From assembly GCF_001500065.1 (NCBI RefSeq), contig NZ_LQIN01000034.1, forward strand, positions 248,001-312,000: 64,000 nt of DNA, given 5' to 3'. A model generated the notes under the pieces. The model made no database searches. It was not told the origin of the DNA and saw only the letters and a program-made list of their open reading frames with translations. This DNA is from Mycobacterium sp. IS-3022 (GTDB taxonomy: Bacteria; Actinomycetota; Actinomycetes; Mycobacteriales; Mycobacteriaceae). The number at the start of each line of letters is the position of its first letter. Position 1 is the first letter of the stretch. Shown here piece by piece: positions 1-7,821 of the stretch. The translations under genes were made by a program, and so were the position numbers.

Positions 1-596
1 GCCCGGTCACCGATGTTGGTACTGATCACACCCGGACAGATCGCGCTGACACCGATACCGTGCGGGCCGAGCTCCAGGCGTAGGCATTCGCTCAGCATCT
101 TCACCCCGGCCTTGGACACCGAGTACGGCGCCATCACCGGTGTGGGCGTGAAGGCCGCTGCCGATGCGATGTTGACGATGTGCCCGCCTCTGCCCCGCTC
201 GACCATCATGGTGCCGAACACCCGACAGCCGTGCACCACACCCATCAGGTTGATGCCCAGTTGCTTGTCCCAATCCTCGGCGGACAGCTTGAGGAACGGG
301 CCGCCGACGACGATCCCGGCGTTGTTGACCACAACGTCCGGCACCCCGAAGTCGGCACGCACCTCGCGAGCGAACAGTTCCCAGGCGTCGGGGTCGGTCA
401 CGTCCAGCAGCATTGCCGATGCTCGGTTGCCTACACCCTTGATCATCGCCGCTGTGGCCTCTGCAGAGTCGAGGTCGATATCCGAAACCACCACGTGGGC
501 ACCGAGTTTGGCGAAGCGGATCGCGGTCGCCCGCCCGATACCGCTACCGGCGCCGGTGACAACGACGACTTCCGGTTTGAGGTTGTTGAACTTCAC
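1..596 (-). CDS. Short-chain dehydrogenase (SDR), C-terminus cut by window edge
   Basis: NAD(P)-dependent short-chain dehydrogenase/reductase, probably interconverting an alcohol and a ketone on a lipid-like substrate. The Rossmann motif TGAGSGIG lies about 15 residues from the start, NNAG follows, and the catalytic Ser, Tyr and Lys sit in ASAAAFTPTPVMAPYSVSK. The start is GTG 594-596; its GTGA overlaps the stop of the upstream monooxygenase, which implies translational coupling. About 198 codons are visible, whereas the complete SDRs nearby have 285-329 residues. It is the last visible gene of the transcript that begins near 4008. It closely resembles the SDRs at 9384 and 11314. The substrate cannot be read from the sequence. 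Confidence 0.9.
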   Translation of the reverse strand, partial: MKFNNLKPEVVVVTGAGSGIGRATAIRFAKLGAHVVVSDIDLDSAEATAAMIKGVGNRASAMLLDVTDPDAWELFAREVRADFGVPDVVVNNAGIVVGGPFLKLSAEDWDKQLGINLMGVVHGCRVFGTMMVERGRGGHIVNIASAAAFTPTPVMAPYSVSKAGVKMLSECLRLELGPHGIGVSAICPGVISTNIGDR

Positions 597-2170
597 AGGG
601 CTTCTTTCGACGTAGCTGCCAGTTCGCGGACGGTTCCGGTGCCGGTACCGTAGTGGTAGACGTCGAGGTCGTAATGGCGGTTGTGCCAGTACATCTCGCC
701 GTGCGTGGTCGGTCGGAACGGCGAGTCGCCGTGATAGTCGATGTAGTAGGTGTTGGAGCCCTCGCACGCCGGCGTGAACAGGAAGTTGCGCTCCTGGCGC
801 CGGAGGCACTTCTGGAAGTACGCGTCGTGGACTTCTTGGCGGATCTCCACCTCCAGGGCATCGCGCCGCTTGGCTTCGGCGATCGCTCGGCTCAGATGCG
901 CCGATGTGGCCTCGATCATCCACAGGTAAGAGCCCAGTACGAAGCCGTACGGTCCGGTGATCATGAACATGTTCGGAAAACCGGGTACCGAAACCCCTTG
1001 GTACGCCTGGAACCGGTTGACCGCCCAGAACTCCCCGGCGTCGACGCCGGCACGGCCGACGACCGGGAAGGGTGGAACCGAATCGCGCTCCCACAGTTTG
1101 AATCCGGTCGCGCAGATCAGAACGTCGACCTGGTGCTCGACGCCGTCCGCGGTCAGCACCCCGTTCGGGGTGATCCGCTCGATGGAGTCGGTGACCAGGC
1201 TGACGTCGCTGCGGTTGAATGTCGTCAGGTAGTCGTTGGACATCGACGGCCGTTTGCAGCCAAGCCCGTAGCGCGGGATCAGTTTCTCTCTGGTCACCGG
1301 GTCCTTGACCTGGCTGCGCATCCACGCCCTCACAGGTGCCTCGGCGAGCTTGCGCGTCGAGTTGACCAGCCACCCCGGGCCGGCCAGCATCCCGCTCATC
1401 CCGATCTCCGTCGCGATCGTGCCGAGACCCCGAACCGCGGAACGCAGCTGTCGCTGCTCCATCACTCTACGTAGGACGCCGCGGATCTCAGCGTCCCGCT
1501 TGGGGAACACCCAGATCGGGGTGCGCTGGAAGACGGTGAGATGCTCGACCTCGTCGACGATCGCCGGAACCAATTGCAGCGACGTCGCGCCGGTCCCGAT
1601 CACGGCCACCCGCTTGCCATCCAGGGCTACGTCGTGGTCCCACAGTGCGGTGTGCATCAGTACGCCACCGAAGTCGTGCAGACCTGGAATATCCGGCATC
1701 TTGGGCCGTTCCAGCCCACCGACCGCCATCACGACATACCGGCCGGTGATCTCTGCCCCACCGTCGACGGTCAACCGCCACAGGCTGTTGCGCTCGTCGA
1801 AGGTCGCGCCGATGACCGTGGTGTTCAGTCGCAGCTTGTCCCGCAGGCCATACTTGTCCACCATGCGGTCGGCGTAGTCGCGCAGTTCGGCGCCGGGCGC
1901 GAAGACGCGTGACCAGTCGCCCCGCTGTTCGTAGGAGAAGCTGTAGATCACCGAGGGGATGTCGACCGCCACACCGGGATAGGTGTTTGCATGCCACGTG
2001 CCTCCGACGTGATCCCACTTGTCGAGAATGACGAAGTCGTGAATGCCTTTACGCTGCAACGCGATACCGGTGCCGATTCCGCCGAATCCCGCACCGACTA
2101 CCACTACCTCGTGGTCGGGGTCGATGCGCTCCGCGACCGGCGGACGCTCGATATCTGTGCTCGTCGTCAT
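593..2170 (-). CDS. Flavin-containing Baeyer-Villiger-type monooxygenase
   Basis: FAD- and NADPH-dependent monooxygenase of 525 residues, expected to insert one oxygen next to a ketone and give an ester or lactone. The FAD motif GAGFGGIG lies near residue 27, the class fingerprint FGGVLMHTALWD fits FxGxxxHxxxWD, and the NADPH motif is VIGTGATS. The C-terminus has the SNTYYIDYHGD segment shared in variant form by all five monooxygenases here. The start ATG 2168-2170 overlaps the stop of the PF10118 gene (ATGA). A longer open frame upstream runs through that gene and is not believed. It belongs to the PF10118-PF10118-monooxygenase-SDR transcript. The substrate is unknown. Confidence 0.93.
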   Translation of the reverse strand: MTTSTDIERPPVAERIDPDHEVVVVGAGFGGIGTGIALQRKGIHDFVILDKWDHVGGTWHANTYPGVAVDIPSVIYSFSYEQRGDWSRVFAPGAELRDYADRMVDKYGLRDKLRLNTTVIGATFDERNSLWRLTVDGGAEITGRYVVMAVGGLERPKMPDIPGLHDFGGVLMHTALWDHDVALDGKRVAVIGTGATSLQLVPAIVDEVEHLTVFQRTPIWVFPKRDAEIRGVLRRVMEQRQLRSAVRGLGTIATEIGMSGMLAGPGWLVNSTRKLAEAPVRAWMRSQVKDPVTREKLIPRYGLGCKRPSMSNDYLTTFNRSDVSLVTDSIERITPNGVLTADGVEHQVDVLICATGFKLWERDSVPPFPVVGRAGVDAGEFWAVNRFQAYQGVSVPGFPNMFMITGPYGFVLGSYLWMIEATSAHLSRAIAEAKRRDALEVEIRQEVHDAYFQKCLRRQERNFLFTPACEGSNTYYIDYHGDSPFRPTTHGEMYWHNRHYDLDVYHYGTGTGTVRELAATSKEAL

Positions 2171-3057
2171 TTCACGTAACCGACGAGTTCGCCGTCGGCT
2201 CCGAACAGTTCCCGTTGCCAGCGTTCGAGTAGCTCGCCGGTCCGGACATCGTCGGGGTGAAAGCCGGGTCGTAGGTACTCTCGGATCTCCGGCATGAATC
2301 CGCGCAGAAGCGGACCGCGGAAGATGTGATAGGTCTGCCGCAACACCTTGACGGGGCGCCACGCGGTCGGATCCATCAGCATGGACACCGACACCGCAGC
2401 CGTGACGAACGGGATCGTCAGGTAGTACATGAACCACATCACCGCGATGCGGATCCGCTCCGAACCGCCAACCGCGCGATAGACATCGAAGGCGACCGAC
2501 TTGTGCTCGAGTTCTTCCATCGCGTGCCAGTTCAGTAGGTGCCACACCTCGGGATCACCAGGGATCGCCTGGATTTCGTCCTTGGACAGCACCCGCGCTC
2601 CCAATACGGCGGTGTAGTGTTCGGCAGCGGCCGTCATCGCCAGGTGCACCTTCGCGGGGAACAGTTTCTCGATGCGCAGCATGAGCTTCTGCCGCACACT
2701 CGTCGGTGAGAACAGCAGGAAGCGGACCAGCGGATAGCCCAGGTCGGCCAGGTGCGCGTTGAGCTTGCGATGCTCCTGGCCGTGCACGGACTCCTGGCCG
2801 ATGAAGCCCGCGACCCGCTTCTTCAAGACTGGATCGGTGATTTGGTCGGAGAAGCGGCGCACCGACCGAATGAACGACTCCTCGCCGGGCGGAAACGCTC
2901 CGGACAGCACGGCCACGAGGTGGCTCATCACGATGTCGCCTTCGACGAAGTGGCGCCGGATGGGTTCGGGCTCGCCGAATGGGAACCTCATCCGACGGAC
3001 CGTCGGGTACGCGCCGGTCGTCGAAGTGTCGCCGGTCGCCAGTGACTCCGTTGTCAT
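2167..3057 (-). CDS. PF10118 family protein, possible ferritin-like diiron enzyme
   Basis: 296-residue protein of PF10118, catalogued as predicted metal-dependent hydrolases. I see a ligand pattern typical of ferritin-like diiron proteins: Glu60 in PPGEESF, E89xxH92 in QESVHGQEH, Glu146 in AAAEHYTA and E182xxH185 in EELEHKSVAFD. This is the E, ExxH, E, ExxH order of diiron oxygenases, so an oxygenase role is at least as plausible as hydrolysis; that is inference. The tail has the family motif RPGFHPDDV. Start ATG 3055-3057 follows a clear GGAAGGA ribosome site. It lies 42 bp after a paralogue and overlaps the next monooxygenase by ATGA, so the three are probably cotranscribed. Confidence 0.88.
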   Translation of the reverse strand: MTTESLATGDTSTTGAYPTVRRMRFPFGEPEPIRRHFVEGDIVMSHLVAVLSGAFPPGEESFIRSVRRFSDQITDPVLKKRVAGFIGQESVHGQEHRKLNAHLADLGYPLVRFLLFSPTSVRQKLMLRIEKLFPAKVHLAMTAAAEHYTAVLGARVLSKDEIQAIPGDPEVWHLLNWHAMEELEHKSVAFDVYRAVGGSERIRIAVMWFMYYLTIPFVTAAVSVSMLMDPTAWRPVKVLRQTYHIFRGPLLRGFMPEIREYLRPGFHPDDVRTGELLERWQRELFGADGELVGYVK

Positions 3058-3074
3058 GGTCGAATCCTTCCTTG

Positions 3075-3108
3075 TGGCTGTCTATTTCAGGTTGGCTGTC
3101 TATTTCAG
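3075..3108. repeat. Tandem 16-bp duplication over a stop codon
   Basis: The 16-mer TGGCTGTCTATTTCAG occurs at 3075-3090 and again at 3093-3108 with a period of 18 bp. On the minus strand the second copy carries the final Leu-Lys-stop of the upstream PF10118 gene, and the first copy repeats the same codons just after it. It looks like a small slippage duplication in the spacer between two paralogous genes. No function is evident. Confidence 0.85.
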
Positions 3109-4008
3109 ATGGTCGACGAGGACGCCGCTGGCGCCGAAGAGTTCGTCCTGCCACCGCTCGAGCAGCGCAGTGGTATCGATGTCGTCAGGATGGAATCCCG
3201 GGCGCATGTACTTGGCGAGTTCACTTGGCAGGCCCTTGAACACCGGACCGGTGAACAACTTGTACGCCTCACGCGCCAGGCGGCGCGGTTGGCGACGCGC
3301 GATCGGGTCACGACCTATCGAAACGCCCAGCGAGACCAGGGTCACCGGAACGGTCAACGCGTACATAACGGCCATCACCGCAATACGCGTGCGCTCGGTG
3401 CCGCCGACCGCGCGGTACACGTCGAACGCCACGGACTTGTGCTCCAGTTCCTCCAGCGCATGCCAGTTGAGCAGGTGCCACATCTCCGGTTCGGCGGGGA
3501 TCGACTGGATTTCCTCGCTGGAGAGCACCCGCTCGGCCAGCACGGCGGTGTAGTGCTCCGCGGCGGCGGTCATCGCCAGGTGCACCTTCGCGGGCAGCCG
3601 CTCCTCGAGACGTATCTGCCCGGCCTTCAACCGCTTCGAGTCCCACCACTGGATGGCATAGCCCATCTCGACCAGCTTCTCGTTGAGGTGGCGGTGCTCC
3701 TGGCCGTGCATCGACTCCTGGCCAATGAAGCCGGCCACCCGCTTCTTGAGGTCCGGATCGGTGATGAGGTCCGCGAAGCGGCGCACCGACCGGATGAACC
3801 CCTCTTCACCCGGAGGGAATCCCGCCGAGAGTCCGGCGACGAAATGGCTGTACACCATGTCGCCGGCGACGAAGTACTTCTTGGTGGCTTCCTCGTTGAA
3901 ACGGAAGCGGATCCGCCTGGTCTTGGGATGAGGCCTGGTCTCTGGCTGAGAAAGTGTCGCGCTTCGCGCTTTCGTTACTGCCGACCCTTGCCCACTGCGT
4001 TCGTTCAC
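3100..4008 (-). CDS. PF10118 family protein, possible ferritin-like diiron enzyme
   Basis: 302-residue paralogue of the protein encoded at 2167-3057. The proposed metal ligands are all kept: Glu69 in FPPGEEGF, E98xxH101 in QESMHGQEH, Glu151 in AAAEHYTA and E187xxH190 in EELEHKSVAFD. The C-terminal motif RPGFHPDDIDT is present. A roughly 25-residue polar N-terminus precedes the conserved RRIRFRF segment. It is the first gene of a transcript continuing leftward through a second PF10118 gene, a monooxygenase and an SDR. The palindromic operator candidate at 4041-4059 is about 33 bp upstream, and a TetR gene lies beyond it, which suggests local repression. Enzymatic activity is unproven; the family is usually annotated as metal-dependent hydrolase. 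Confidence 0.88.
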   Translation of the reverse strand: MNERSGQGSAVTKARSATLSQPETRPHPKTRRIRFRFNEEATKKYFVAGDMVYSHFVAGLSAGFPPGEEGFIRSVRRFADLITDPDLKKRVAGFIGQESMHGQEHRHLNEKLVEMGYAIQWWDSKRLKAGQIRLEERLPAKVHLAMTAAAEHYTAVLAERVLSSEEIQSIPAEPEMWHLLNWHALEELEHKSVAFDVYRAVGGTERTRIAVMAVMYALTVPVTLVSLGVSIGRDPIARRQPRRLAREAYKLFTGPVFKGLPSELAKYMRPGFHPDDIDTTALLERWQDELFGASGVLVDHLK

Positions 4009-4040
4009 GGTTGCCCGCCCTTTTCTCGAACATTCAGTAA

Positions 4041-4059
4041 CTAGTACCGCTAGTACTAG
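4041..4059. promoter_or_regulatory. Candidate TetR operator CTAGTACCGCTAGTACTAG
   Basis: In the gap between the PF10118 gene (start 4008) and the TetR gene (stop 4161) lies an AT-rich palindromic block. CTAGTAC at 4041-4047 is repeated at 4050-4056, and CTAGTACTAG (4050-4059) is a perfect palindrome. Its core TAGTACTAG recurs at 40377-40385 before a methyltransferase gene. Its position just upstream of the transcript suggests a repressor site; the regulator is not identified. Confidence 0.5.
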
Positions 4060-4160
4060 GTGATCTCAGCCTAAGTCGCGGCGCTGCGACGCGCAAGGGT
4101 TTTGAATAATGACGTTCTTCGAGAATCGCGATCGAGGAGACGAGCCGCTTCCGGCGCGGG

Positions 4161-4865
4161 TCAGTCGGTTTCGAACAGCGGCAGCTGCTCGTCAGGATCT
4201 ATGGCCACGCCGCGCGCAGCAGCCGTTGCCGACAATGCGCCCCAGAGCAGGGTGCTCAGCTCATCGATCAGCTCGTCCTTGCTGATAGTCGGCTCGTTGA
4301 GCCATCGCAATACGCCGAGCGCCACGGCCCCGAGAATGCCGTCGACCACGTACTGCAGGTTGTCCCCGTTGCCACCGCGAGCAGTCAGCATCGCCGCAAC
4401 GATCGCGGTGGTCGCATCGGACAGACCTCGGCCGCTTTCAATCAGCTCGGCACTTGACTTGCCGTCGCTGAAATGCGAACCGACCAGGAACCGAAAGAGA
4501 TTGGGCCGCTCGTCCACCAGGTCGATGTAACCGACCAAAGCAGAGCGAACGAGCTCCAACGCCGTACCGGCGAGATGGAATCTCGGCACGACCCGCTCAA
4601 TGATCAGCTCCTGCACCCGTTCACCGACCGCGGTGAACAGCGTCTCCTTGTCGGCGAAGAAGCGGTACAGCTTCGGCCGTGGCACGCCGGCCGTCTTGAC
4701 CACGTCATCGATCGAAAGTTCCGGCCCGTACTCGTCGATGGCGCGCAGCGTCGCCTCGATCAACTCCGTCCGTACCGTTGCGCGGTGCGCGCGCCAGCGG
4801 TCGGTCCGCGCGTCGCCCGTCGGCTCCGACAGTCGCGCGGCGAGGCGGGTGGCATCTGCCGGCAT
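4161..4865 (-). CDS. TetR family transcriptional regulator
   Basis: 234-residue TetR regulator. The N-terminal helix-turn-helix spans about residues 30-75 (SIDDVVKTAGVPRPKLYRFFADKETLF). The remainder is an alpha-helical ligand-binding domain with no recognised specificity. Start ATG 4863-4865 is the first in frame. It has the WRAHRATVR basic lead-in seen in mycobacterial lipid-responsive TetR proteins and resembles the TetR at 60689 in layout. It ends about 150 bp before the PF10118 transcript, with the operator candidate at 4041 in between. Control of that transcript is inferred from position only. Confidence 0.9.
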   Translation of the reverse strand: MPADATRLAARLSEPTGDARTDRWRAHRATVRTELIEATLRAIDEYGPELSIDDVVKTAGVPRPKLYRFFADKETLFTAVGERVQELIIERVVPRFHLAGTALELVRSALVGYIDLVDERPNLFRFLVGSHFSDGKSSAELIESGRGLSDATTAIVAAMLTARGGNGDNLQYVVDGILGAVALGVLRWLNEPTISKDELIDELSTLLWGALSATAAARGVAIDPDEQLPLFETD

Positions 4866-5025
4866 ACGCCGATCGTAATTCAGCCAGCTCTCGCCGGTCG
4901 GCGGCGCGCGAGCGCGGCCTGCCTGCGATCCGCCTGCGGAGGGTCGAAACCCTAGAAAGTGCTCCTGCGCCGCCGGCCGACCAGCTCATGAACTTGTATT
5001 CGTGACCGAAACCCTTACGGCGGTT

Positions 5026-5046
5026 TCTGCTGAACCGCCCAGCAGA
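5026..5046 (-). terminator. Weak hairpin downstream of a TetR gene
   Basis: TCTGCTG (5026-5032) and CAGCAGA (5040-5046) form a perfect 7-bp stem with a 7-base loop, about 70 bp beyond the stop of the TetR gene that ends at 5116. There is no T-run. It may end that transcript or be chance. Nothing else is apparent in 4866-5115. Confidence 0.3.
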
Positions 5047-5115
5047 CGCGCTCGTGGTGCTCGTGCCGCCGCCGTTGTTCGGGTTCAGTCAGCGACTTTG
5101 CGCTCTAACAGGAAA

Positions 5116-5754
5116 CTATGTGGCGACGACCTCGGTTCCACTTTCCAGCTTCTCGAGCCACATGCGGAGCGTGGCGACCATCAAACTTGCGCCCTGCTCG
5201 CCGTCGAAGAGGCCGATGGCCTGGCCGATCGCCAGCCCCGTGCCCGTGGACACGACGGCATTGATTGCGTCGTCCAGCCTCGGATCCGTCTCGGAGATCC
5301 CCTCGGGAAGCGCGTCCCCGAGCACTGCCCGGACCGATTCCGTGATCCGTGCGATGACATCGCGGTTGGCTGCGACCTGGTCAGCGTCATTGAAGGTGCT
5401 CGTCAGATACTCGGCCGCGAAGGTGACCAGAGACGTCTCAGTTGCCAGCCGGGTCCACCACGCCGACAATGCTTCGAATCGCGCATCCATCGAATCACCC
5501 GCGCGGACAATGCCTTCCATCAGCGCAGTGACCTCCGACATGAACCGGATTCGCATCACCTCGCGGCAGAGCGATTCCTTGCTGTCGAAGTTGCTGTAGA
5601 CCGCCCCGATGGTCCGACCGGCTTCAGCGGCGATCGCCGCGATGGATGTGGCGTGGTACCCGTTGGTGTAGAACAACTGCTCGGCGGCATCCAGGAGGGC
5701 TTGTCGGGTCTGGGCCTGACTCTCAGCGCGAGTCAGCACCTTCCGAGCAGCCAC
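5116..5754 (-). CDS. TetR family transcriptional regulator, candidate master repressor of the locus
   Basis: 212-residue TetR regulator. The DNA-binding domain covers about residues 12-60, with the recognition region IAAEAGRTIGAVYSNFDSKE, followed by an all-helical ligand domain. Start ATG 5752-5754. About 45 bp upstream, at 5799-5810, is the palindrome CTATCTGAATAG, which recurs as its exact reverse complement before the operon at 15577 and in variants before other transcripts of the locus. The simplest reading is autoregulation plus control of the whole set; this is inference. The ligand may be an acyl-CoA or a pathway intermediate, as for other mycobacterial TetR lipid regulators. Confidence 0.9.
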   Translation of the reverse strand: MAARKVLTRAESQAQTRQALLDAAEQLFYTNGYHATSIAAIAAEAGRTIGAVYSNFDSKESLCREVMRIRFMSEVTALMEGIVRAGDSMDARFEALSAWWTRLATETSLVTFAAEYLTSTFNDADQVAANRDVIARITESVRAVLGDALPEGISETDPRLDDAINAVVSTGTGLAIGQAIGLFDGEQGASLMVATLRMWLEKLESGTEVVAT

Positions 5755-5798
5755 TTCACCCTCCGCTTTGCTAGTCCAGGATGAGAGACATACTACCG

Positions 5799-5810
5799 CT
5801 ATCTGAATAG
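5799..5810. promoter_or_regulatory. Operator candidate CTATCTGAATAG before TetR gene
   Basis: 12-bp imperfect palindrome CTAT-CTGA-ATAG, 45 bp upstream of the TetR start codon at 5754 and just beyond the last gene of the large monooxygenase operon (stop 5821). It is the reverse complement of the site at 15629-15640. A possible -10 hexamer TAGTAT lies on the minus strand between this site and the gene. Confidence 0.6.
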
Positions 5811-5820
5811 TGAGTGCGTG

Positions 5821-6255
5821 CTAGCCAGCAGCCTGCCGTCGAGCTTCCCGCGCCGCGCCGCGGACCATGACCGAGGTCAGGCCACGCAGCGCGAGTGCGA
5901 GCAGCGACCCCGGCACCGGAATTGATGGCGTGCTGTCCATCCGGTAAGTCACCCGAGTCCCGTCGCCGTCGTCGGCGAAGGTGATCTCACCGATGTGGCG
6001 CCGCACCGGTGCGCCTGCGATCAGTTCGTAGGAGATCCGTTCGAGCGGCACGAGTTCGGTGATGCGCTCCTTTACGCCGATCGGACCGAGACCCAGCTGG
6101 TGCACCGCACCCACCCCCTGGCGTTCGTCGACGCCCTCCTGTACCAGGCGCATCTGAAGCGGAAGGAACCTGGAATACCCATCCCTGTCGGCGAATACGT
6201 CGTACACGATCGCGCGCGGTGCGGGTACTACCCGCGTGACTGTTGCGTTGGCCAC
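5821..6255 (-). CDS. SRPBCC (START-like) family protein
   Basis: 144-residue protein with the helix-grip SRPBCC pattern: an N-terminal strand with VPAPRAIVYDVFADRDGYSR, several beta strands including GTRVTYRMDS, and a C-terminal helix. Such proteins bind hydrophobic ligands and in mycobacteria are often labelled polyketide cyclase/dehydrase or lipid transport protein. The start GTG 6253-6255 shares one base with the upstream stop codon (TAGTG). It is the last gene of the transcript from 15577, so it may bind or hand on a product of the pathway. A separate catalytic role cannot be judged. Confidence 0.85.
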   Translation of the reverse strand: MANATVTRVVPAPRAIVYDVFADRDGYSRFLPLQMRLVQEGVDERQGVGAVHQLGLGPIGVKERITELVPLERISYELIAGAPVRRHIGEITFADDGDGTRVTYRMDSTPSIPVPGSLLALALRGLTSVMVRGAAREARRQAAG

Positions 6256-7553
6256 TATGCCCTCATTCCACTCGTCGTCATGTCATTGTCCGATCTCGCG
6301 CATTCCAGCGTGACGCCGGCCGCCCTCAGTCGTTCGACGAGGACGTCACCGAGTGCGGCCACCGGTGTCAGTACGCCGGCTCTGACGGGAAGCCGGTCAG
6401 CATCGAGCACCAGTCCGAGCGCGCACTCGGCGAACATCACTGCGGTTCCCTTGTAACCGGGGTCGCCCGCGAGCTTGAACGTGGCCACGTACCGGGCGTC
6501 TGTCGATGTCCGCGTGTACGTCTCGACCCCGAGGTATCCCCTGTCCATCGTCTTATCGCTCGGGCCCGTGCCGGGCTTGGGCAACACGATATCGAGCGCT
6601 CGGCGGATCGGCGGGGTTGCCATCGATGCGAAGGCCACCGCGCAGCCGAGGACAACGGCCCCGGCGACGACTGTCGACACGATGGGCAACCGAACCAGCC
6701 TGATGCCTTCGCTGTACCGGAAGTCGGGTCCGTACGCGTCGCCGAGTAAGGCGTTGGTGCGTCGCACGATCCTGGTGTTGTAGATCGACACCGGGAAAGG
6801 CGCGAGCGTCCCGCGCAGTGACGGATCGACCCTGGCCGCGTTGATGATCCTGCCGTCGAACGGTTGCTTGGGCCGCGGCCGTGATTCACCGGGGTTGTTC
6901 GTCAAGGCGTCCGGGTCCAGCACCTGACGCAGCTGTGGGCGATTTCCGACGAGCCCGGCGATAACTCGGAATGAGTCAACCGATCCGCCCGACACCCAAC
7001 CCCATATCTGACGGAGGATCATGGTCGTGTCGCCGAGCGTGCCTTCGCCGTCGTCGGCGGCGGCGCGGTGCAACAGGTACGCCGTCACATCCGAAGGCAC
7101 GGAATCGAATCCGCACGAATGGATGATCCTCGTCCCGTTCTGCGCCGCCTGATCGTGAAACTTGTCGATGGACCAGCGCACGAACGGCGTCTCGGCGGTC
7201 AGGTCGAGATAATGGGTGCCGGCGTTCACCGCCGAAGCGACCAGGTTCTCGCCATACCGTAGCCACGGGCCCACGGTCGTCATGACCACCCGCGTCCGCG
7301 TGGCCATGGCGTCCATTGACGCCGGCGATCCTGCGTCGGCCTCGATGAGGGTCCAATCGGCCGCCCGGTCGGGCAGCGAGCGGCGAACCTGTTCTAACTT
7401 CGCGCGATTGCGTCCGGCCAGCGCGACCGAAACACCCTGCGGCGCATGGTCAGCCAGATACCTCGCCGTCGCGGCACCCGCGACCCCGGTAGCGCCGAAA
7501 ACAACGATGTCGAACTCGCGCTTCCCCCGCCGGGACGCCCAAGACTTCTTCAC
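6255..7553 (-). CDS. Saccharopine dehydrogenase-like / trans-acting enoyl reductase family protein
   Basis: 432-residue oxidoreductase with an N-terminal NADP-binding motif FGATGVAGAATARYLA (about residues 18-33) and the HSCGFDSVPSDV segment typical of mycobacterial trans-acting enoyl reductases. Members such as M. tuberculosis Rv2953 act on lipid-bound intermediates. A hydrophobic segment near LPIVSTVVAGAVVLGCAVAF may associate with membrane. The start is GTG 7551-7553, overlapping the TGA of the small upstream gene (GTGA). A longer frame extends to 8042 but crosses that gene and the next monooxygenase, so it was rejected. Its place in the operon suggests reduction of an unsaturated intermediate. 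Confidence 0.85.
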   Translation of the reverse strand: MKKSWASRRGKREFDIVVFGATGVAGAATARYLADHAPQGVSVALAGRNRAKLEQVRRSLPDRAADWTLIEADAGSPASMDAMATRTRVVMTTVGPWLRYGENLVASAVNAGTHYLDLTAETPFVRWSIDKFHDQAAQNGTRIIHSCGFDSVPSDVTAYLLHRAAADDGEGTLGDTTMILRQIWGWVSGGSVDSFRVIAGLVGNRPQLRQVLDPDALTNNPGESRPRPKQPFDGRIINAARVDPSLRGTLAPFPVSIYNTRIVRRTNALLGDAYGPDFRYSEGIRLVRLPIVSTVVAGAVVLGCAVAFASMATPPIRRALDIVLPKPGTGPSDKTMDRGYLGVETYTRTSTDARYVATFKLAGDPGYKGTAVMFAECALGLVLDADRLPVRAGVLTPVAALGDVLVERLRAAGVTLECARSDNDMTTSGMRA

Positions 7554-7807
7554 CGGACGCGGTCCACGAGGTCGCCGTTGGCGCCGAACAGCTTGAGCTG
7601 CCACTCCTGAACGAGGTCCTCGGTGTCGATGTCGTCCGGGTGAAAGCCGGGGCGGGTGAACTTGGCGAGTTCGCGCACCAATTTCGGGGACATGGGCACC
7701 GGTTCGCCGAAGCGAAAGCGCATGCGCCGCAACTTCGGTAGCACCAAACTCAACGGTGACCGATGGCTCCTCGCATTGCGTATGAATAGAGATTCCAGGA
7801 CTGCCAC
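7550..7807 (-). CDS. Internally deleted PF10118 protein (85 residues)
   Basis: Small in-frame gene made of the two ends of a PF10118 protein. Residues 1-39 match the N-terminus of the paralogue at 10384 (LPKLRRMRFRFGEPVPM), and residues 40-85 match its tail, with DIDTEDLVQEWQLKLFGANG identical. The central region of about 215 residues, with every proposed metal ligand, is gone, so it cannot have the parent activity. The reading frame and both couplings are intact: its GTGA overlaps the enoyl reductase gene and its start is 14 bp from the monooxygenase stop. It is either a decaying remnant kept as a translational link or a small protein with a new role. Confidence 0.75.
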   Translation of the reverse strand: MAVLESLFIRNARSHRSPLSLVLPKLRRMRFRFGEPVPMSPKLVRELAKFTRPGFHPDDIDTEDLVQEWQLKLFGANGDLVDRVR

Positions 7808-7821
7808 GGTGTTCCTCTCGC

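Noticed and set aside
653..1474. A 273-codon plus-strand frame opposite the first monooxygenase
   Set aside because: Shadow of the monooxygenase gene; composition is Arg/Asp/Val-rich with no domain.
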